Shown: piece after piece, positions 16,727-26,627 of the stretch
Layout of the letters: every line of letters begins with the position of its first letter
Position numbering within the stretch: position 1 is the first letter of the stretch
DNA from: CAYVFC01 sp964450715
Lineage (GTDB): Bacteria; Myxococcota_A; Polyangia; Polyangiales; JAFGIB01
Length of the DNA stretch: 64,000 nt
Reading direction: 5' to 3'
Assembly: GCA_964450715.1 (NCBI GenBank)
Contig: CAYVFC010000002.1
Coordinates: 62,001-126,000 of the forward strand
Notes under the pieces: model-generated
Database searches by the model: none
Seen by the model: the letters and a program-made list of their open reading frames with translations, nothing else
What the model was told of the DNA's origin: nothing
Program-made: the position numbers and the translations under genes

Positions 16727-16969
16727 GGTAGTGATTGGCAAGAAACCCAAGGCCGCGCAGTAGTTATCGAGGAGCTGGATACTGCTCTGAAAATCGCGGT
16801 GCAGAAGCTCTCTTCGCAGCTCGTAGTCGCAGATTTCCGGGATACGCATTTCCTTCTTCCCTAAAAGCATCTGGCGAAACCACTCGACGACGGTTTTGTT
16901 GCCCTTGCTTCTGGGGTGGGTGATTCGCCCCAATACTCCGGTGTCTAGCAGGTAGACCTTCTTGCTCAT
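16727..16969 (-). pseudogene. PIN-domain (VapC-like) toxin, 3' truncated
   Basis: About 81 authentic codons: MSKKVYLLDTGVLGRITHP (first catalytic Asp), then MRIPEICDYELRRELLH (second acidic cluster) and ALGFLPITTA. The strand-helix with the remaining catalytic Asp residues of PIN ribonucleases is missing, because beyond 16727 the frame is antisense to the integrase fragment. The start overlaps the upstream 113-codon gene by four bases, as in toxin-antitoxin pairs. Probably inactive. Confidence 0.65.
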
Positions 16970-17313
16970 CTAAACAGTTTCCGCGACGACTTTCGGTTTT
17001 CCTCTAGATCGGACTGTAAGATCCTCCAGTTCTTTTCGCCATCCGAGTGCTCGTCCTCTAGCGCGGCATTAAGAACTGCGAGCGCCGCGATATGATCGGT
17101 GTTCCGGCCGACCGGCGATGAAACGGGGGCGGGTGAAGCCTCTATTGCTCCTAGACTTACGGAATTGCGGATATCACTGAACCAGGTCAGGACATACAAA
17201 TCGAAGTCCGACTTCTGGACGTATCTCGCCTGCTGTTGGCCGGGCGTAAAGCGTTGTCCAAAACCCTGCGGGCCTAATTCGACAGCCACCCCCATCTGCT
17301 GGACTGGCTCCAT
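16966..17313 (-). CDS. unknown protein upstream of the PIN toxin (possible antitoxin)
   Basis: 115 residues from the ATG at 17313 (a GTG at 17334 is also possible). No recognised DNA-binding fold; central part YVQKSDFDLYVLTWFSDIRN and an acidic/basic C-terminal helix (DEHSDGEKNWRILQSDLEEN). Its stop overlaps the PIN start in an ATGA arrangement, so it sits in the antitoxin position. Function not established. Lower GC than neighbours, suggesting acquisition. Confidence 0.4.
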   Translation of the reverse strand: MEPVQQMGVAVELGPQGFGQRFTPGQQQARYVQKSDFDLYVLTWFSDIRNSVSLGAIEASPAPVSSPVGRNTDHIAALAVLNAALEDEHSDGEKNWRILQSDLEENRKSSRKLFR

Positions 17314-17334
17314 AGTAGGAAAGTCTTTCTGCAC

Positions 17335-17941
17335 GGCTTTAAAAAGTCACCGAGGAATGACGTTTCCCACTGGCTACCCTCTGCAAAACCAAAATGGATT
17401 TCTCACAGTGCTTCTACTATGGTCGGTTGAGGATACTTTTCGTGCCGCCTGGTCGCCGTTTTACTCTTCTTTCGTGGCATGTCGCCCTCTTAGGTTCATA
17501 TCACGGTGGCAATCGTCGTGTATATCGGTTGCGTTCGCGAACCCGCAGTCCGTCGTCTTCGAGTACCGCTGTTGTCCCTCTCGAAATCGCCTCCGTGAGA
17601 AGGTAAAACACCTCTTGTTGCGGCATGGGGTCCACCGGGGAATTTGCCTTGTTTTTCGAAAGACCGCGTCTGGGGTCTGGGGAAATTTCGCCTTTTTTTT
17701 CAGGCTCCCGAGCGGAAAAAACTCGCGAAAGCATTAGGGATTCTGGCGTTTTCTACGACAGAAAGCGTCAGGCATCGGTTAAGCGGGGTTTTCCACCATA
17801 CCTTTTCCCAGAGAACGTTCACGATCCGAACTCGAGCGCTGGCACTCCTCGAAGACACGAATGCCGCGAACAACGCCGCCGGAACGATGGGGCCGCGACA
17901 GGAATGCCGCCTGGGTTACTGTATCGCCACGATCCGTCGTG
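17335..17941. other. 607 bases without recognisable gene, lower GC
   Basis: Base composition is clearly more AT-rich than its surroundings. The several overlapping open frames show no family motif and no ribosome-binding sites. It lies between the PIN pair and the broken MscS gene and is probably residue of acquired DNA. Confidence 0.4.
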
Positions 17942-18561
17942 CTAGCTCAACCCTTCCGCGCTCCGGCCTTGCTCCAGTCTCGCAACGAACGGCTTGCTGG
18001 CCTCTCCGAAGTAGATCGAGCGGTGCGGGAACGGTATCTCGATGTTCCGCTCGTCGAAAACCTTCTTCAACCTGCGCAGGAACTGCCGCCCCACCTCCCA
18101 CTGCTTGCTGGGTTTGGTCTTGACGCGTCCCTTGACGACCACCGCCGAGTCCCCGTAGTTGTCCACGCCGAAGATCTCCACGTCTTCGAGGATGAGCGGG
18201 CCGAAGTACTCGTCCTCTCGCATCCCGTTCACCACCTCTTTCATGGCATCCACCACCCGGTCGGTGTCTTCCTTGTAGGCGACGCCGATGTCGAATACGT
18301 AGGCCGACCACTCCTTGGTCAGGTTGGACAGGGTGGTGACGGTGCCGTTGGGGAAGACGTGTACGGTTCCCGTCAGGTCGCGCAGGACCAGCGTTCTTAG
18401 GTTGATCCCCTCCACCAACCCGGCGGTCCCATTAACCCTGGCCACATCGCCAAAACGATCCAGGCCAGGAGCAGAACGAAAACCGCCCGGAACCCCTTGG
18501 TGAGCACCTCGTTCCAGTTCATCGCTTGCAGATAGGTTTCGAAAACTTCTTCCATAGCCAT
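17942..18561 (-). pseudogene. MscS channel with internal deletion and frameshift
   Basis: The 5' end is a proper MscS start: GGAAGGGG, then MAMEEVFETYLQAMNWNEVL and a first membrane helix VFVLLLAWIVLA. At about 18450 the frame jumps: the next authentic residues, in another frame, are GDVARVNGTAGLVEGINL, LRDLTGTVHVFPNG and the complete MscS C-terminal domain to the stop at 17942. Helices 2 and 3 with the pore are deleted. Beta-domain motifs are intact. Divergent from tamA. Confidence 0.75.
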
Positions 18562-18691
18562 CCCCTTCCGAAGGCGCTCTCTCCACGCCGCCAGAGCAGA
18601 AAAGAAGAGATAATTCGTTCGCGGCCGCAGGGGAAGTCAACCACGGCAGCTTGCTCGCGAACCCGGTCAGTTGTAATGGGACGGAGACAAG

Positions 18692-20791
18692 ATGAGGCTC
18701 GGGAGGGCGGCGGCGTTTCTGTGTTTTTCCGGGCTGTGGAGCCAGGTCGCCCTGTTCGGGTGCGCCGGCGTGGAGAGGGGACAGTACGGGGTCGGTACGC
18801 TGCGCTTCGAGCGGGTGGAGCAGGTCAACGAGCGGGCGCTGGCGGCCTGCCTCCTCACGCTCGAACGGGAGAGCTTCGCCATCGAGCTGGGAGCGGTAGA
18901 GCACGTCTGTAACGAGCCGCCGTTCGATGGCTCGGATGCCCGGCTGGCGCTCTGGACCTGGCCCTGGACGGACTGGCCCGCCTTCAACCCGGCGGTATTC
19001 GAAAAGGACAAGCAGCGCATCCTGCGCTGGTACCGCGCCAGGGGGTTCTACCAGGCGCGAATCGTCGAGGTGCGAACCAACCCGCCACACGCCGCCAACC
19101 CGGAGATCGAGGTACCGGCGGAGGCGTGCGATCCGCGAAAGGAGCAATGCGAGGTCGAAATCGTGGTGGTGGTGGACGAGGGGCGACCGGTGCTGGTCGA
19201 AAGCGTACGGGTAACCGGCGGCGAAGAGCTGCCGGCAGGGGCGCGGCGGCTGTTGGCGGGGGCACGGCTTCCCCGGGCAGGGGAGCGATTCGACGAGGCC
19301 GATCACGACGAGGCGAAGCGGTCGCTGGTCGGGCAACTGTCCGAGGCTTCCTACGCGGGCGCCAGGGTGACCGCTACCATCGAGGTCGACACCGCGCGCC
19401 GTCGCGCGCGGCTTACCTATCGTCTGCACCCGGGAAAGAGCTACCGCTTCGGCAAGGTGACCGTCCGGGGTCACGGCTCTCGACCGGAGGGACCGATCCG
19501 GGACGCGGCGGCCATCGAGCCGGGCGCGCGCTACCGGCACGGCGCGCTGGCCGAGGCCGAGCGGGAGGTCCTCGCCCTGGAGGCCTTTTCCCGGGTAGAG
19601 GTCGAACGCAGGCTGGCGCCGGAAGAGTCGGTCGCCGATATCGAGATACGGGTCGAGCCGCTACGACCTCATGTCTTTCGCCTGGGCCTGGGGGTGATGA
19701 GCGGCGCCATGCGCCGCACCGCCTCCGGGTCGCTGGCCAGCGTTCCGCAGTGGGACGCGCACCTGTTCGCCCGTTACGAGATGCGCAAGCTCTTCGGCGG
19801 CCTGGGCAAGCTGCGCCTGGAGGAGAGACCGCGCATCATCATGAACGACAGTTTCCCGCGCACCACGCCGCCCCGGTTCGGCAACATCGTGGAGGCCAGC
19901 GTGCGCCAGCCCGCTTTCCCGGAGCGGCGCACCATTCTCACGCCGGGCGCGCGCTGGGACTGGGGGCCCGACCCCTTTCTCGGCTTCGACCGCTCCGACG
20001 TGCTGCTGCGCGTCGGCCTGGAGCGGCCGCTGTACCAGCGCCTCTTGCTGGGCGGGCTGGCGGTACAGCAGGACTTCTTCCTGGTGGCCGACGGCGAGAC
20101 CACCAGCGACGGCAGCGAGCTGCCGGAGAGCTACGGATTTCGTTTCCTCGAGGAGGATTTGCGGCTGGAGCTGCGCGATGACGTCGTGCAGCCCACCCGG
20201 GGTGTCTTCGCTCAGCTTCTGGCCAGCCAGTCGCTCGAGGCCCTCGGCTCTTCCTGGACGCTGTTTCGCCTGAGCCCGGATCTGCGCGGTTACCTGCCGC
20301 TTCCCTTCGGGATGGTCATCGCGTGCCGGTTAGCGCTGGCCGCCCTGTTCGTCACCTCTGCCGACCCGGATCTCGATGCGCTCTCGCAGCAGCTGGGCCC
20401 GCAGCCCTATCGGCTCCGCGGCGGCGGGGCCTACAGCAACCGCGGTTTTCGGGCGGGCCGGCTGGGCGACGGCCTTCAGGGCGGGCTGCGGCGCTGGGAG
20501 GGTTCCCTGGAGCTGCGGGTCCGGCTGGGCGAGGACTTCAGCCTGGTGGTATTCGGCGACACCGGCGACGTGCACCGGGGACGCAGCTATCGATTTCTTC
20601 ATCTCAACGCCAGCGCCGGTTTCGGGCTGCGCTATCTCACGCTGGTGGGACCGATACGATTCGACGTGGGTTTCCGGATTCCCGGGCTTCAGAAGCTGGA
20701 CGGTTCGGGCGATATCGAGGCGGAGGCGGAACGGCTCCCCCTGATCGAGAGCCCGGGGGCACTGCACCTGACCATCGGAGAGGCGTTTTGA
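18692..20791 (+). CDS. tamA: TamA-like Omp85 outer-membrane translocation protein
   Basis: 699 residues, ACGGAGAC before the ATG. The leader has a lipobox-like LFGC (Cys about 24). POTRA domains span residues 30-320 (for example RFERVEQVNERALAACL, VESVRVTGGEELPAGARRLL and YRFGKVTVRGHG). The C-terminal half is a 16-strand Omp85 barrel, with the lid-lock type motif RGGGAYSNRGFRAGRLGD and a final strand ending LTIGEAF. With TamB it should form the TAM complex that helps insert outer-membrane proteins and moves lipids. tamB starts inside its last codons. Confidence 0.82.
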   Translation: MRLGRAAAFLCFSGLWSQVALFGCAGVERGQYGVGTLRFERVEQVNERALAACLLTLERESFAIELGAVEHVCNEPPFDGSDARLALWTWPWTDWPAFNPAVFEKDKQRILRWYRARGFYQARIVEVRTNPPHAANPEIEVPAEACDPRKEQCEVEIVVVVDEGRPVLVESVRVTGGEELPAGARRLLAGARLPRAGERFDEADHDEAKRSLVGQLSEASYAGARVTATIEVDTARRRARLTYRLHPGKSYRFGKVTVRGHGSRPEGPIRDAAAIEPGARYRHGALAEAEREVLALEAFSRVEVERRLAPEESVADIEIRVEPLRPHVFRLGLGVMSGAMRRTASGSLASVPQWDAHLFARYEMRKLFGGLGKLRLEERPRIIMNDSFPRTTPPRFGNIVEASVRQPAFPERRTILTPGARWDWGPDPFLGFDRSDVLLRVGLERPLYQRLLLGGLAVQQDFFLVADGETTSDGSELPESYGFRFLEEDLRLELRDDVVQPTRGVFAQLLASQSLEALGSSWTLFRLSPDLRGYLPLPFGMVIACRLALAALFVTSADPDLDALSQQLGPQPYRLRGGGAYSNRGFRAGRLGDGLQGGLRRWEGSLELRVRLGEDFSLVVFGDTGDVHRGRSYRFLHLNASAGFGLRYLTLVGPIRFDVGFRIPGLQKLDGSGDIEAEAERLPLIESPGALHLTIGEAF

Positions 20792-23700
20792 GCAACCGTT
20801 CGCGACGCGTGATTCGCCTGGTTCTGCTGGGCGCTACCGTCCCGGTAGCCGTGGCCGCCGGCTTCCTCGCCTTCGTCTCTTCTTCCCCGGGACGCGCCTG
20901 GGTTCTTTCCCACGCCCTGGGTCTCGTGAACGCAGAAATATCGGGAACCCTCGAGGCGGAAGAGCTCTCCGAGCTTTCTCTGGGCGGCCTCGCGCTCACG
21001 GGCCTGCGGGTGAGAGACCCCGACCATCGTGAGGTGATCGGCATCGAACAGGTGGAAGTACGATGGGACCTTCTCGCGCTGACGGGCCGAACGATTCGCC
21101 TGCGGGACCTGGTCGTCCGCAAAGGACGGGTCGATGCGGAGACGCTTTCGGATGAAGAGAGCGGTCTGATGGCGGCCTTCGCGCTTCGACGGGAAAGCAC
21201 TGACGGAGCGCAGCCGGGGCGTCCGCTGACGGTGCGGATCGACGCCATCCGGGTCGAGCATACGGAGGTGAAGCTTCCCGCGCCGGCCGGGGAAACGCTG
21301 CTTCTGAGCGGCGTCGGATTCGCCGGAAGCCTTCGGTTCGGACCCGAGGTGTGGTTCCGGGTCGACAGGCTGGCCGCCGGAGTCGTTCGCAACGGCGCCC
21401 CGGTAGGCTCCATCGGTCCGCTGACCGCCGGGGTCACTGCGGAGGGAAGCTATACGCTCGAAGGAGCCGTTCGCCTGGGAGAGACGCGCGTACCCCTCTC
21501 CTTTCGCGCGCCGGCAGCGATCGCGTCGGACTGGATGAATACCGCCTTCCGGGCGCGACTCTCCGTCGAAGGCCTGTCACCCGATACCCTGCGGCTGCTG
21601 CAACTGGACGCGGCAGCCGACCATCTGCTCGCTCCGATCGACGTCGACATCGAAGTCGAGGGAACGGTGCAGGAAAACCGCACGCTCCTGCAGCTACACT
21701 CACCCGCCGGAACCGTACAGGGAGAGGTGAGCACCTCGGGGATGAAGCGCGCGCGCTTCACGGTTGCCACCGTCGCCTTCGAACCGTCGAGGGTAGTCGA
21801 ACCGGGGCCGAGCTGCGCCGTGGATCTCTCCATCGAGGGCGAGCTGGAACGGGTATCGAACGGATATCGATGGCAAACGAGCCTTCGACGGATCCGTCTC
21901 GGCGAGCTGCTGCTGCCCGACATCCAGGCCCAGGGCCTGTTGAGCGGCGACTCGTTGCAACAGTTGCGGATCGAGGCGAGGGAGAAGTCGGTATCCGCCG
22001 ACCTGCAAGGCGAGGTTTTTTTCGACGGGAGCGGCCGGTTGCAGGGTAGCCTGGATGCCGGCGATCTTCGCGACCTCGGCGGTCTCGAGAGCGCCGCCGG
22101 CCTCGGCGGCGAGCTTCACGCGAAGGTGGATGTGGCGCTACCGGGCGAGGGACGGGTCGAGGCAAACGGCAGTGTACGGGCCGCGTCCCTCTCGCACGGT
22201 CCGCTGCGAGCGGCCGTTCTCGACCTCCGCTTCGAGGCCGACGGCCCGCTGCGAAGCCCTCGGCTCGAGGTGCAGGCCAGCGGCCGGTCGCTGGGCTGGA
22301 AGCAGTACGCCCTGAGCCGTGCACACTTGCAGGCGAGCGGAGGGCCGCAGACCTATGCGTTCGCTCTGGATGGGCGCTCTCCGAGCCGGGCTTTTCGTCT
22401 GAAGGGACGCGCCAGGCGGCTGCATAATTCGACCGTGATATTCATGGACGCGTACGTACTTCACTCGGGCAGGCGCTGGTCGGCAAGCGTGACCGGCCTG
22501 CGGATTTCCGACGACTTCGATCTCCGACTGGAGGGGATGAAGCTCTCCCGGGGCGATTCCTACCTGCACGCGCGGGGCTCGATCGGGCGAGGCGGCCGGG
22601 TCTCGAGCGAGCTCCGGTTCCACGCGCTTCAGGTAAAGGATCTGACCGACCTGGCCGGTATCGCGCAGCCCTCGAAGGCGCAGCTACAGGGCGAGGCGAG
22701 CCTGCGCGGCTCGTTCGATCAGCCGATCGCGAAGCTCGACACCGAGATCCGAAACATCGCCTACGCCGATCAACCGGCGGCGAACGGACACCTGACGGCC
22801 GAGATGGACCTCCGGCAGGGAAAGGCGAGCGCGGACCTGCGACTTGGCGACACCGATGGCGCTCGCGTCGATCTGCAGCTCGAGGCAACGCTGCCTCGCG
22901 CCGCTTCCGTTCCGAAGCGACTGCGCCTAGGGCGTTATCGCGTCAACGCTTCGCTGCGCGCCCTACCCCTCTCGAGATTCGAACCCATGGCCCCGGCGCT
23001 GCTTCGCGACGTCGAGGGAACGCTCCGGTTCGATCTCGAGGCCAGCGGCACGGTCGCGGACCCGCGCGTCGATCTCCGTTTCGCGGCCCCGTTGCGCCAC
23101 GCGGCTGGGGCCGAATGCGGAACGCGGCCGTATCGCGTCGAGGGAGGGCTTTCCGTCGGCGACGGCCGTTACGAGGTCGAGGTACGAATTCCCTCGGAAG
23201 ACGGCCTGCTGGTCAGAGCACTGGGGCGCGGTCCTCTGGCGACGGTATTCGACCACGCCATGCGGAACGATACGGCGTTCCGGTTGGACGAGCTGAGGCT
23301 TTCGGTGAAAGAAGCCCCTCTCTCCGAAGTTCCGGTCGCCTGCCGGTTGGCGCGCGGAAGCCTGTCCGCCGAGATCGAGGTCATCGACAGCGGGGAGGCG
23401 CCGCTGGTGAGCGCAGCGTTGGAGGCCGCGGGGCTGGCCGTCGGCGAGATCCCGCCGGTGGACGGCCGCGTCCGAGCACAGGCCGACGGCAAACGAGCGA
23501 CCATTGCTGTCGAGGTAACCCGGGAGAACGGTTCCGCGGACCTCGACCTCGACTTTCCGATCAGCTGGCAGTCGAACCGGCCTTCGATGGTCGAGGACGG
23601 CCCGCTGGAGGGCTCGCTCCATGTCCAGCAGTGGCCGGTGAGGTGGCTCGCCGCCCTGGTCGCGGAGCTCGACGACGAGCGCCGGGATACCTGGATAAAC

Positions 23701-26031
23701 GCCATCGATCCCGAAGACGTTCTCTGGTTGCGCGCGCGTGCTGGCGGAACCCTCGCAGAACCGCGCTTGAGCCTGGATGCTCGGTCGAGACTGCGAAACG
23801 TTTCGGGAGGCCTGGCTGGCCGATTCTCGATCCGATACGGCGAGCGTCAAGCACAGGCGCGGATCGCGGTGGACGACGGTGCAGGAAGATGGATCGCAGC
23901 GACTGGAGAGATGTCGATCGATCGGTCTCCGAACGACTTCCTGTCCTCCTGGCCGCAATCGCTGTCCGAAGCCAGCTGGTCGCTCGACTTGAGCGCGCGA
24001 CCCCGGCCTCTCGAGCAACTGCCGCTCGCCTTCGCCTCACGGCTCGGCGGCCTGCCGGCGAGGCTTTCTGGACGGACCCGGTTGAGCCATGCCGCGGATT
24101 CCGGGCTCGGCGGCTCGCTTTCGATCGATCTCGTTTCGACGGACAGTCGAAACGACGAAGAGGCGAGATGTGGCGGCGGCCCCGTGCGCCTCGGCTTGAA
24201 GGCGAGCCTGGAGCGGGGACGGCTCAGGGCGTCGGTAGACGGAGTACAGGAGGGACGCAAGGTTCTGACCCTGCTCGGCAGGGCCGCATTGGGTACCGAA
24301 CGACTGATGCAGGGGCAATCGACCGTCATCCCGGATTTTTGGGACGTCTCGGGCGAATTGGACGAGGCCGATCTCGGTCGGCTGCCCTACCTGTGCGACA
24401 GGCTTCGCGGTCGGCTCTCCGGCAAGCTGTCGCTTGGCAAGCGCGGCGCCGGGACACCCGAACTCTCCGCTAACCTTCTCGCCAGAGGTCTGAGCTCGAG
24501 CGCCCACGAGGGCCTGGACGCCAGGGTCGATCTGAAGGCCGGGACCGAGGTGCTGCGGCTAGAAGCCGAATTGCGTGACGACAAGCACGTATCGCGGTTT
24601 GATGCGAGTATTCCGCTTGCGCCTGGCGGGCTATTGCCGAGGTTGTCGCGCGACGAGCCCTTGTTCCTGAACGCGCGGCTGAACGGACTGCCGGTGGGAC
24701 CGCTCGTACCGCGCGACGCTCCCATCAGCTACGCGACCGGTCGAATCGGAGGAAAGCTGCTCGTTCGCGGTTCCGTCGCCAAACCGCGCCTGCTCGGCTC
24801 GTTGCGTCTCGATTCGGCCGGTCTGGTGATCACCGAGATCGCGCAGCCCTTGCGCGATATCAAGGGGGAGATTCGATTCGATAATCGGGAAATCGCGATC
24901 ACCGGGCTCGAGGCCAGCGATCAGAACGGCTCGGTTCGCGCAGACGGCCGCATCGAGATCGAAACCGATGGCGGGTATAGCACCGACATGCGGGTGGCGG
25001 CGCGCTCCTTTCCCCTGAGAAAGGAGGGGCAGGTCTTCGCCAGACTGGATCTCGCGGCGACCGTCGAGGGAGCTCAGCGCCTGGACCGGGGAGAGTTCGA
25101 GATCGTCTTGCGCGACACTTCGATCTGGCTTGCCGACCGGCCGCTGCGGACGACGATTTCGCTACAACCGCATCCCGATTTGGTCGGCCGCTCCTCGCCC
25201 GATCCCGCGCCATCGACGACCCCTCGAAAACCGCAGGGCCGGGCCATCCTCTTGCATGTCGTGTCCAGCGAGCCTCTCTGGATACAGCGAGATGACTTCT
25301 CGTTTCAGATCACCACGGATCTCGACATTCGGATCGAGGAAGGCCGAGCCCGGATCGTCGGCCCGGTTCATATCCGGCGGGGCTTTCTGGACCTGCTCGG
25401 ACAGACCTTCGTGATCGAACCGGGCTCGTCGCTGGGATTCGTGGGGGCAGCCGAGCCGAATCCGACGGTTGAGTTGTCGGCGCGGCATCTGCGCACCCGC
25501 GGAAGCGATGCGGTTCGCGTTCACGTCAGCGGACGCGTTCGCGAGCCGAAGCTGGTTTTTACTGTGGGAGACAGAACCGTCACCGCTGGCGAAGCCCTGG
25601 TCGCCATTCAGGGCGGTGGAGCTTCCGCACAGGCCGAGCAGCAATCGCGGGCGCAAATGACCTCGGTGCTCGGAGGCCTGGCAGCCGGCGTGCTGGCGGT
25701 TTCGGTTCGGCGCGAAATCGGTGGCGTCTTGCCGGTGCTGACGGTCGAGACCGGGGACGAGGCCACGGTAGATCGCGTGCGAGCAGGCGCGCAGCTGGAT
25801 CGCATCGTTCCGGACTGGCTACGGCCTCTCGTACAGGGGATATACGTAGAGGGAATCGTTGGCTCGGAATCCGTTGCCGGCTCTGCGGTCGAGGGCGGGC
25901 AGAACAAGCAGTGGTCTTCCGGGGTGCGGGGTGGCGTGCTGCTCGAGCTCGATTTTCCCCACGACCTGGTGGGCACCGGCCAGTACGGGCCGGGGGAAAC
26001 CTGGTCCGTGGATCTGGGTTGGGAACCCTGA
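20788..26031 (+). CDS. tamB: TamB-like AsmA-superfamily translocation protein
   Basis: 1747 residues if translation begins at TTG 20788, which overlaps the tamA stop (TTGA) and has GGAGAGG 7 bases upstream; the open frame continues upstream but is antisense-like within tamA. One N-terminal signal-anchor (LVLLGATVPVAVAAGFLAFV), then a very long beta-rich periplasmic region with repeated hydrophobic alternation, as in bridge-like lipid-transfer proteins. The C-terminal TamB domain (about 1500-1747) is clear: AEPNPTVELSARHL, VHVSGRVREPKLVFT, GEALVAIQGG, ending VDLGWEP. Partner of TamA across the envelope. Confidence 0.85.
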   Translation: MSNRSRRVIRLVLLGATVPVAVAAGFLAFVSSSPGRAWVLSHALGLVNAEISGTLEAEELSELSLGGLALTGLRVRDPDHREVIGIEQVEVRWDLLALTGRTIRLRDLVVRKGRVDAETLSDEESGLMAAFALRRESTDGAQPGRPLTVRIDAIRVEHTEVKLPAPAGETLLLSGVGFAGSLRFGPEVWFRVDRLAAGVVRNGAPVGSIGPLTAGVTAEGSYTLEGAVRLGETRVPLSFRAPAAIASDWMNTAFRARLSVEGLSPDTLRLLQLDAAADHLLAPIDVDIEVEGTVQENRTLLQLHSPAGTVQGEVSTSGMKRARFTVATVAFEPSRVVEPGPSCAVDLSIEGELERVSNGYRWQTSLRRIRLGELLLPDIQAQGLLSGDSLQQLRIEAREKSVSADLQGEVFFDGSGRLQGSLDAGDLRDLGGLESAAGLGGELHAKVDVALPGEGRVEANGSVRAASLSHGPLRAAVLDLRFEADGPLRSPRLEVQASGRSLGWKQYALSRAHLQASGGPQTYAFALDGRSPSRAFRLKGRARRLHNSTVIFMDAYVLHSGRRWSASVTGLRISDDFDLRLEGMKLSRGDSYLHARGSIGRGGRVSSELRFHALQVKDLTDLAGIAQPSKAQLQGEASLRGSFDQPIAKLDTEIRNIAYADQPAANGHLTAEMDLRQGKASADLRLGDTDGARVDLQLEATLPRAASVPKRLRLGRYRVNASLRALPLSRFEPMAPALLRDVEGTLRFDLEASGTVADPRVDLRFAAPLRHAAGAECGTRPYRVEGGLSVGDGRYEVEVRIPSEDGLLVRALGRGPLATVFDHAMRNDTAFRLDELRLSVKEAPLSEVPVACRLARGSLSAEIEVIDSGEAPLVSAALEAAGLAVGEIPPVDGRVRAQADGKRATIAVEVTRENGSADLDLDFPISWQSNRPSMVEDGPLEGSLHVQQWPVRWLAALVAELDDERRDTWINAIDPEDVLWLRARAGGTLAEPRLSLDARSRLRNVSGGLAGRFSIRYGERQAQARIAVDDGAGRWIAATGEMSIDRSPNDFLSSWPQSLSEASWSLDLSARPRPLEQLPLAFASRLGGLPARLSGRTRLSHAADSGLGGSLSIDLVSTDSRNDEEARCGGGPVRLGLKASLERGRLRASVDGVQEGRKVLTLLGRAALGTERLMQGQSTVIPDFWDVSGELDEADLGRLPYLCDRLRGRLSGKLSLGKRGAGTPELSANLLARGLSSSAHEGLDARVDLKAGTEVLRLEAELRDDKHVSRFDASIPLAPGGLLPRLSRDEPLFLNARLNGLPVGPLVPRDAPISYATGRIGGKLLVRGSVAKPRLLGSLRLDSAGLVITEIAQPLRDIKGEIRFDNREIAITGLEASDQNGSVRADGRIEIETDGGYSTDMRVAARSFPLRKEGQVFARLDLAATVEGAQRLDRGEFEIVLRDTSIWLADRPLRTTISLQPHPDLVGRSSPDPAPSTTPRKPQGRAILLHVVSSEPLWIQRDDFSFQITTDLDIRIEEGRARIVGPVHIRRGFLDLLGQTFVIEPGSSLGFVGAAEPNPTVELSARHLRTRGSDAVRVHVSGRVREPKLVFTVGDRTVTAGEALVAIQGGGASAQAEQQSRAQMTSVLGGLAAGVLAVSVRREIGGVLPVLTVETGDEATVDRVRAGAQLDRIVPDWLRPLVQGIYVEGIVGSESVAGSAVEGGQNKQWSSGVRGGVLLELDFPHDLVGTGQYGPGETWSVDLGWEP

Positions 26032-26078
26032 GCACTCACGGCGGTCTCGGACCCGTTCAAGGAGGGAAAGACCATGAA

Positions 26079-26627
26079 ATGGATCAGCTCGAGGAGCAGA
26101 TCCGTACCAATCCGACCCCCGGGCTCTCGCGAATGGTGCACACGCTACGTCGCGAGTTTCGACAGTTCCGGCGAGCTGTCTCGCCGCTGCGAGAGATCAC
26201 CGGAATCCTCAGCAGAAACGAGATCGAACGCGTGGACGAATCGCTCAGTGCGTCGTTTCGCGATTGCTACGACCATGTGATTCAAGTCACCGATTTCGTC
26301 GAGGGCAGCCGCGAGCGAGCTTCGGAGCTCGGCGACCTCTACCAGACCATGATCAGCGAAAAGGCGAACCAGGTGATGAAAACTCTGACCATCGTCGCCA
26401 CGGTGTTCATACCGCTGACCTTTCTGTGCGGGCTGTACGGAATGAACTTCGATCCGGAGGTTTCTCCCTACAACATGCCGGAGTTGAAGTGGCGGTATGG
26501 GTATATCGCGCTGTGGGGGGTCATGACAGCGACTCTGCTGGCCATGCTCTGGTTCTTCAAACGAAAGGGTTGGCTGGGCGCCGGTCCGGATGTCGAGGAC
26601 CGGGCGATGCAACGCTCTCCAACATGA
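26079..26627 (+). pseudogene. CorA Mg2+ channel, C-terminal half only
   Basis: 182 codons. The sequence begins inside the long stalk helix (MDQLEEQIRTNPTPGLSRM), continues HTLRREFRQFRRAVSPLRE and ends with both membrane helices, including the filter GLYGMNFDPEVSPYNMPEL. The cytosolic N-terminal domain (about 130-150 residues) is missing. An AAGGAGG precedes an out-of-frame ATG at 26074. The end runs into an MscS gene at about 26609. Without the sensor domain it is unlikely to gate normally. Confidence 0.7.

Noticed and set aside
17644..18123. 159-codon plus-strand frame
   Set aside because: Its second half is antisense to the MscS C-terminal domain and the first half has no motif or start signal.
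20323..20787. Upstream extension of the tamB frame
   Set aside because: It lies inside tamA in another frame and is Arg-rich nonsense; TTG 20788 has a good ribosome-binding site and TTGA coupling.
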